A stretch of DNA of 64,000 nt, from contig NZ_QVLR01000030.1 of assembly GCF_014822185.1 (NCBI RefSeq), positions 1 to 64,000 on the forward strand, given 5' to 3'. The notes beneath the pieces are model-generated. The model saw only the letters and a list, made by a program, of their open reading frames with translations. It was not told where the DNA came from and searched no databases. The position numbers were made by a program, and so were the translations under genes. This DNA comes from Azoarcus sp. Aa7. Its GTDB lineage: Bacteria > Pseudomonadota > Gammaproteobacteria > Burkholderiales > Rhodocyclaceae. Positions 61,718 to 64,000 of the stretch are shown piece by piece. Every line of letters starts with the position of its first letter. The first letter of the stretch is position 1.

Positions 61718-62884
61718 TCAGCGCGGCATGGCCAGCGCGCGCTCGGCGATGATGTTGAGCTGGATTTCGTTGGTGCCCGCGTAGATCGTGTCGGCGCGGG
61801 AGAAGAAGAACACTTGTTGCAGGCGCCGCACGGCATCGTCGTCGGAGCGCACGTCGCCGGCTGCGCCGAGCACGTCCATTGCCAGCTGGCCGAGGTCGCG
61901 GTGCCAGTTCGACCACGCGTACTTGTACATCAGCGATTCCGGACGAACGGCACCGTCATTGCCCGCGAGCATACGCAGGGCGTTGTGGCGCAGGGCGCGC
62001 AGACCGATCCACGCGTCGGCGATACGTTCGCGGATGGCGGGGTCGAAGGCCGTGCCGGTAGCGATGGCCGCATCCACGACGAGCTGCATCTCATGCACGA
62101 AGTGCATCTGCTGGCCCAGCGTCGAGGCGCCGCGCTCGAAGCCGAGCAAGGCCATCGCGACTCGCCAGCCCTCGCCGGGCTTGCCTACGATGCAGCCCGC
62201 ATCGGTCGCGGCGCCGTCGAAGAACACCGCGTTGAACTCCGCCTCGCCGGTCATCTGGCGGATCGGCTGGATCTCGATGCCCGGCTGGTCGAGCGGCATC
62301 AGAAGAAAGGTGAGTCCTTCGCGGCCCACCGAACCCGGCGTGCTGCGCGCGATCACGAAAATCCAGTCGGATTCATGCGCGAGCGAGGTCCACACCTTCT
62401 GCCCCTGTACACGCCACACGTCGCCGTCCTGCCAGCAGCGGGTGGTGATCGCCGCGAGGTCCGAACCTGCGCCCGGCTCCGAATAGCCCTGGCACCAGAA
62501 TTCGCGTCCCTCGCGGATGCCGGGCAGGAAGCGGCGTTGCTGCTCGGGGGTGCCGAGCTCGATCAGGGTCGGGGCAAGCAGGGTTTCGCCGATGTGGCCC
62601 ATGCGGCCGGGGCCGCCCGCGCGCACGTATTCCTCATGGAAGGCGAGCTGAAGTTCCAGCGGCAAACCGCGCCCCCCATGCTCCTGCGGCCACGACGCGC
62701 CAACCCAGCCCCCTTCGGCGAGCTTGCGTTCCCAGTCCTTGCGCAAGGCCGGGAAGGCCTCTTCGTCGCCGGGGCCGCCGCGGTGGCGCAGGCAGGCGAA
62801 TTCGCCCTTCAGCTCGCGCGCGAGCCACGCGGCCACTTCGGCGCGAAAGGCCGTCTCGTTCATCGAATCCTTTGTCGCATCCAT
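61718..62884 (-). CDS. Acyl-CoA dehydrogenase (paired, longer subunit)
   Basis: 388 aa, start at the ATG 62884 one base after the upstream stop. GYSEPGAGSDLAAITTRC is the FAD/substrate loop; DTIYAGTNEIQLNIIAERAL is the C-terminal motif common in short-chain FadE pairs. The Glu of YEGT is Ala here. The adjacent gene (62886-64000) lacks the GT-x-E-I motif, so the two may form one alpha2-beta2 enzyme, as in ChsE-type steroid dehydrogenases. Confidence 0.87.
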   Translation of the reverse strand: MDATKDSMNETAFRAEVAAWLARELKGEFACLRHRGGPGDEEAFPALRKDWERKLAEGGWVGASWPQEHGGRGLPLELQLAFHEEYVRAGGPGRMGHIGETLLAPTLIELGTPEQQRRFLPGIREGREFWCQGYSEPGAGSDLAAITTRCWQDGDVWRVQGQKVWTSLAHESDWIFVIARSTPGSVGREGLTFLLMPLDQPGIEIQPIRQMTGEAEFNAVFFDGAATDAGCIVGKPGEGWRVAMALLGFERGASTLGQQMHFVHEMQLVVDAAIATGTAFDPAIRERIADAWIGLRALRHNALRMLAGNDGAVRPESLMYKYAWSNWHRDLGQLAMDVLGAAGDVRSDDDAVRRLQQVFFFSRADTIYAGTNEIQLNIIAERALAMPR

Positions 62885-62885
62885 G

Positions 62886-64000
62886 TCAGGCAAGATCCAG
62901 AAGTTGGGTGGCCACGCGCTCGCGCCAGCGGCTGGCCGGACCGAGCCACTGGCTGCCCCACTGCGCGCGCTTGAAGTGCAGTTGCGGGTCGTATTCCCAT
63001 GTGAATCCCACGCCGCCGTGCAGCTGCACCGCCTCCTGTGCGCAGTAGCGATAGGCGTCCGACGCGAGCACGCGCGCGACAGCGACCTCGCAGGCCAGCG
63101 CGTCCGCGTCCTCCAGGCGTCCGACGCTCGCGGCGACGCCGCGCACGGCGGAGCGGGCGGTTTCGAGCTTCACCATCATCTGCGCACAGCGGTGCTTGAC
63201 GGCCTGGAAACTCGCGACCGGCCGGCCGAACTGGACGCGTTCCTTCGTGTAGGCCACGGTCATGTCGAGGCAGGCCGCGGCGCCACCGACCTGCTCGGCC
63301 GCGAGTTGCAGCGCGGCGAGCGAGACCGTGCGCGCAAGCCCCACGTCGAGCTTCCCGGGCGCGTCGATGCGGGCATCGGCCGCGAGACGCACCTCCCGGA
63401 AGCGCCACGCGCATTGCGGGCGGGTCAGATCCCAGACATCCAACGGACTGCGCTCGACGCCGGCGGCGTGTGCCGAAACATGGAAGAGACCGAAGCCGTC
63501 CTCGGTACGCGCGGCGACAAAGGCCATCGCGGCGTTGCCGTCGTCGAGCACCTGCGCGGCCTCGCCGTTCATCACCCATCCGTCCCCCTCGCGGCGGCAT
63601 TCGATGCCGATCGCGTCCGGGGCCCAGACGAGCCCGGGCGCGAGGATCAGGGTCGCGCTCACCTCGCCGTTCGCGAGTTCGGGCAGGAAACGCTCGCGCG
63701 CGGCGGCACTGCCCGCTTCGAGCAAGGCGGTCTGCGCCAACACCACACTCGCGAAGTAATGCGAGCGGATGAGCCGGCGCCCCATCTCCTCCATCAGCAG
63801 GGCGAGTTCCACCGCCCCCATGGCCAGCCCGCCCAAGTCCTCCGGCACCTGCACCGCCGGCCAGCCCAGCTCAGTGATGCGCCGCCACAGGGACGCATCC
63901 TCGTCCCGCGGCTTGCGGGCGTTGGCGAACTCGGCGAGGAACGCGGCCGCGGTGTCCTGCAGCGCGAGTTGCTCGTCGGATAACAGCAATGCATTTTCCA
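62886..64000 (-). CDS. Acyl-CoA dehydrogenase (paired, short-tail subunit), 5' end outside window
   Basis: At least 367 codons. The frame continues to the window edge with no ATG inside it (a TTG at 63989 is possible), so the true start is probably beyond 64000. Seen are ELALLMEEMGRRLIRSHYF, TKERVQFGRPVASFQAVKH and QLHGGVGFTWEYDPQLHFKRA. The protein ends ATQLLDLA without the usual GT-x-E-I motif. A single C separates its TGA from the next ATG, pointing to coupled expression with the other subunit. Confidence 0.85.
   Translation of the reverse strand, partial: ENALLLSDEQLALQDTAAAFLAEFANARKPRDEDASLWRRITELGWPAVQVPEDLGGLAMGAVELALLMEEMGRRLIRSHYFASVVLAQTALLEAGSAAARERFLPELANGEVSATLILAPGLVWAPDAIGIECRREGDGWVMNGEAAQVLDDGNAAMAFVAARTEDGFGLFHVSAHAAGVERSPLDVWDLTRPQCAWRFREVRLAADARIDAPGKLDVGLARTVSLAALQLAAEQVGGAAACLDMTVAYTKERVQFGRPVASFQAVKHRCAQMMVKLETARSAVRGVAASVGRLEDADALACEVAVARVLASDAYRYCAQEAVQLHGGVGFTWEYDPQLHFKRAQWGSQWLGPASRWRERVATQLLDLA

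Noticed and set aside
1-64000. CRISPR arrays, tRNA or rRNA genes
   Set aside because: No regularly spaced direct repeats, tRNA cloverleaf sequences or rRNA signatures were seen.

Overview
This is a GC-rich (about two-thirds G+C) bacterial chromosome window. Gene style, family content (class III CoA-transferases, EMO-like Fe-S oxidoreductase, meta-cleavage lower pathway) and the small palindromic intergenic repeats suggest a betaproteobacterium of the Rhodocyclales type (Aromatoleum/Azoarcus/Thauera-like). That placement is inference; no rRNA or tRNA is present to test it.

Layout. 1-1929: right part of an IS66-family insertion sequence. 2198-2635: a small HAD-type protein. 2825-7518 (-): an operon for ETF alpha, a DUF35 protein, a thiolase with its Cys nucleophile, and a membrane Fe-S oxidoreductase that could pass ETF electrons to quinone. 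7943-23620 (+): a run of 15 genes: acyl-CoA dehydrogenase, alpha-methylacyl-CoA racemase-like protein, two MaoC-fold proteins, second acyl-CoA dehydrogenase, DUF2889, two CoA-transferases, luciferase-like oxidoreductase, crotonase, exported SnoaL-like protein, a three-subunit molybdenum hydroxylase and another CoA-transferase. It converges, through strong hairpins, on 23860-35415 (-): OYE-type flavin/Fe-S reductase, DUF385 protein, MFS carrier, EthD protein, amidohydrolase, crotonase, DUF35 protein, a thiolase-like protein without the nucleophilic Cys, a BadI-like crotonase and a CoA-transferase pair. 35648-41748 (-): MFS carrier, 4-hydroxy-2-oxovalerate aldolase, acylating acetaldehyde dehydrogenase, 2-oxopentenoate hydratase, SDR, and a flavin reductase fused to a MarR-like domain. 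42035-47943: a toxin-antitoxin pair, an aldehyde dehydrogenase, a LuxR-type regulator, a BaiN/HI0933 flavoprotein, a transposase scrap and a truncated second copy of the LuxR gene. 48280-51016 (+): a compact three-gene island (ABC/OLD-like ATPase, Toprim-like DUF4276, PD-(D/E)XK nuclease with DUF5655) that looks like a defence system. 51127-64000: ETF beta, a nitronate monooxygenase-like protein, more CoA-transferase-like genes, acyl-CoA synthetase, amidohydrolase, crotonase, a second luciferase-like protein and a pair of acyl-CoA dehydrogenases.

How it fits together (inference). CoA-transferases and a ligase activate a carboxylic acid. Racemase, paired dehydrogenases and paired MaoC hydratases process an alpha-methyl-branched chain. 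A thiolase-like/DUF35 pair could act as a retro-aldolase, as in steroid side-chain removal. A BadI-like crotonase could open an alicyclic ring. ETF plus the EMO-like protein would carry electrons to quinone. The lower meta-cleavage genes yield pyruvate and an acyl-CoA. The substrate cannot be named from sequence; a cyclic terpenoid, steroid-like or other alicyclic/aromatic acid is plausible. No ring-cleaving dioxygenase or oxygenase component lies in the window, so the pathway is incomplete here.
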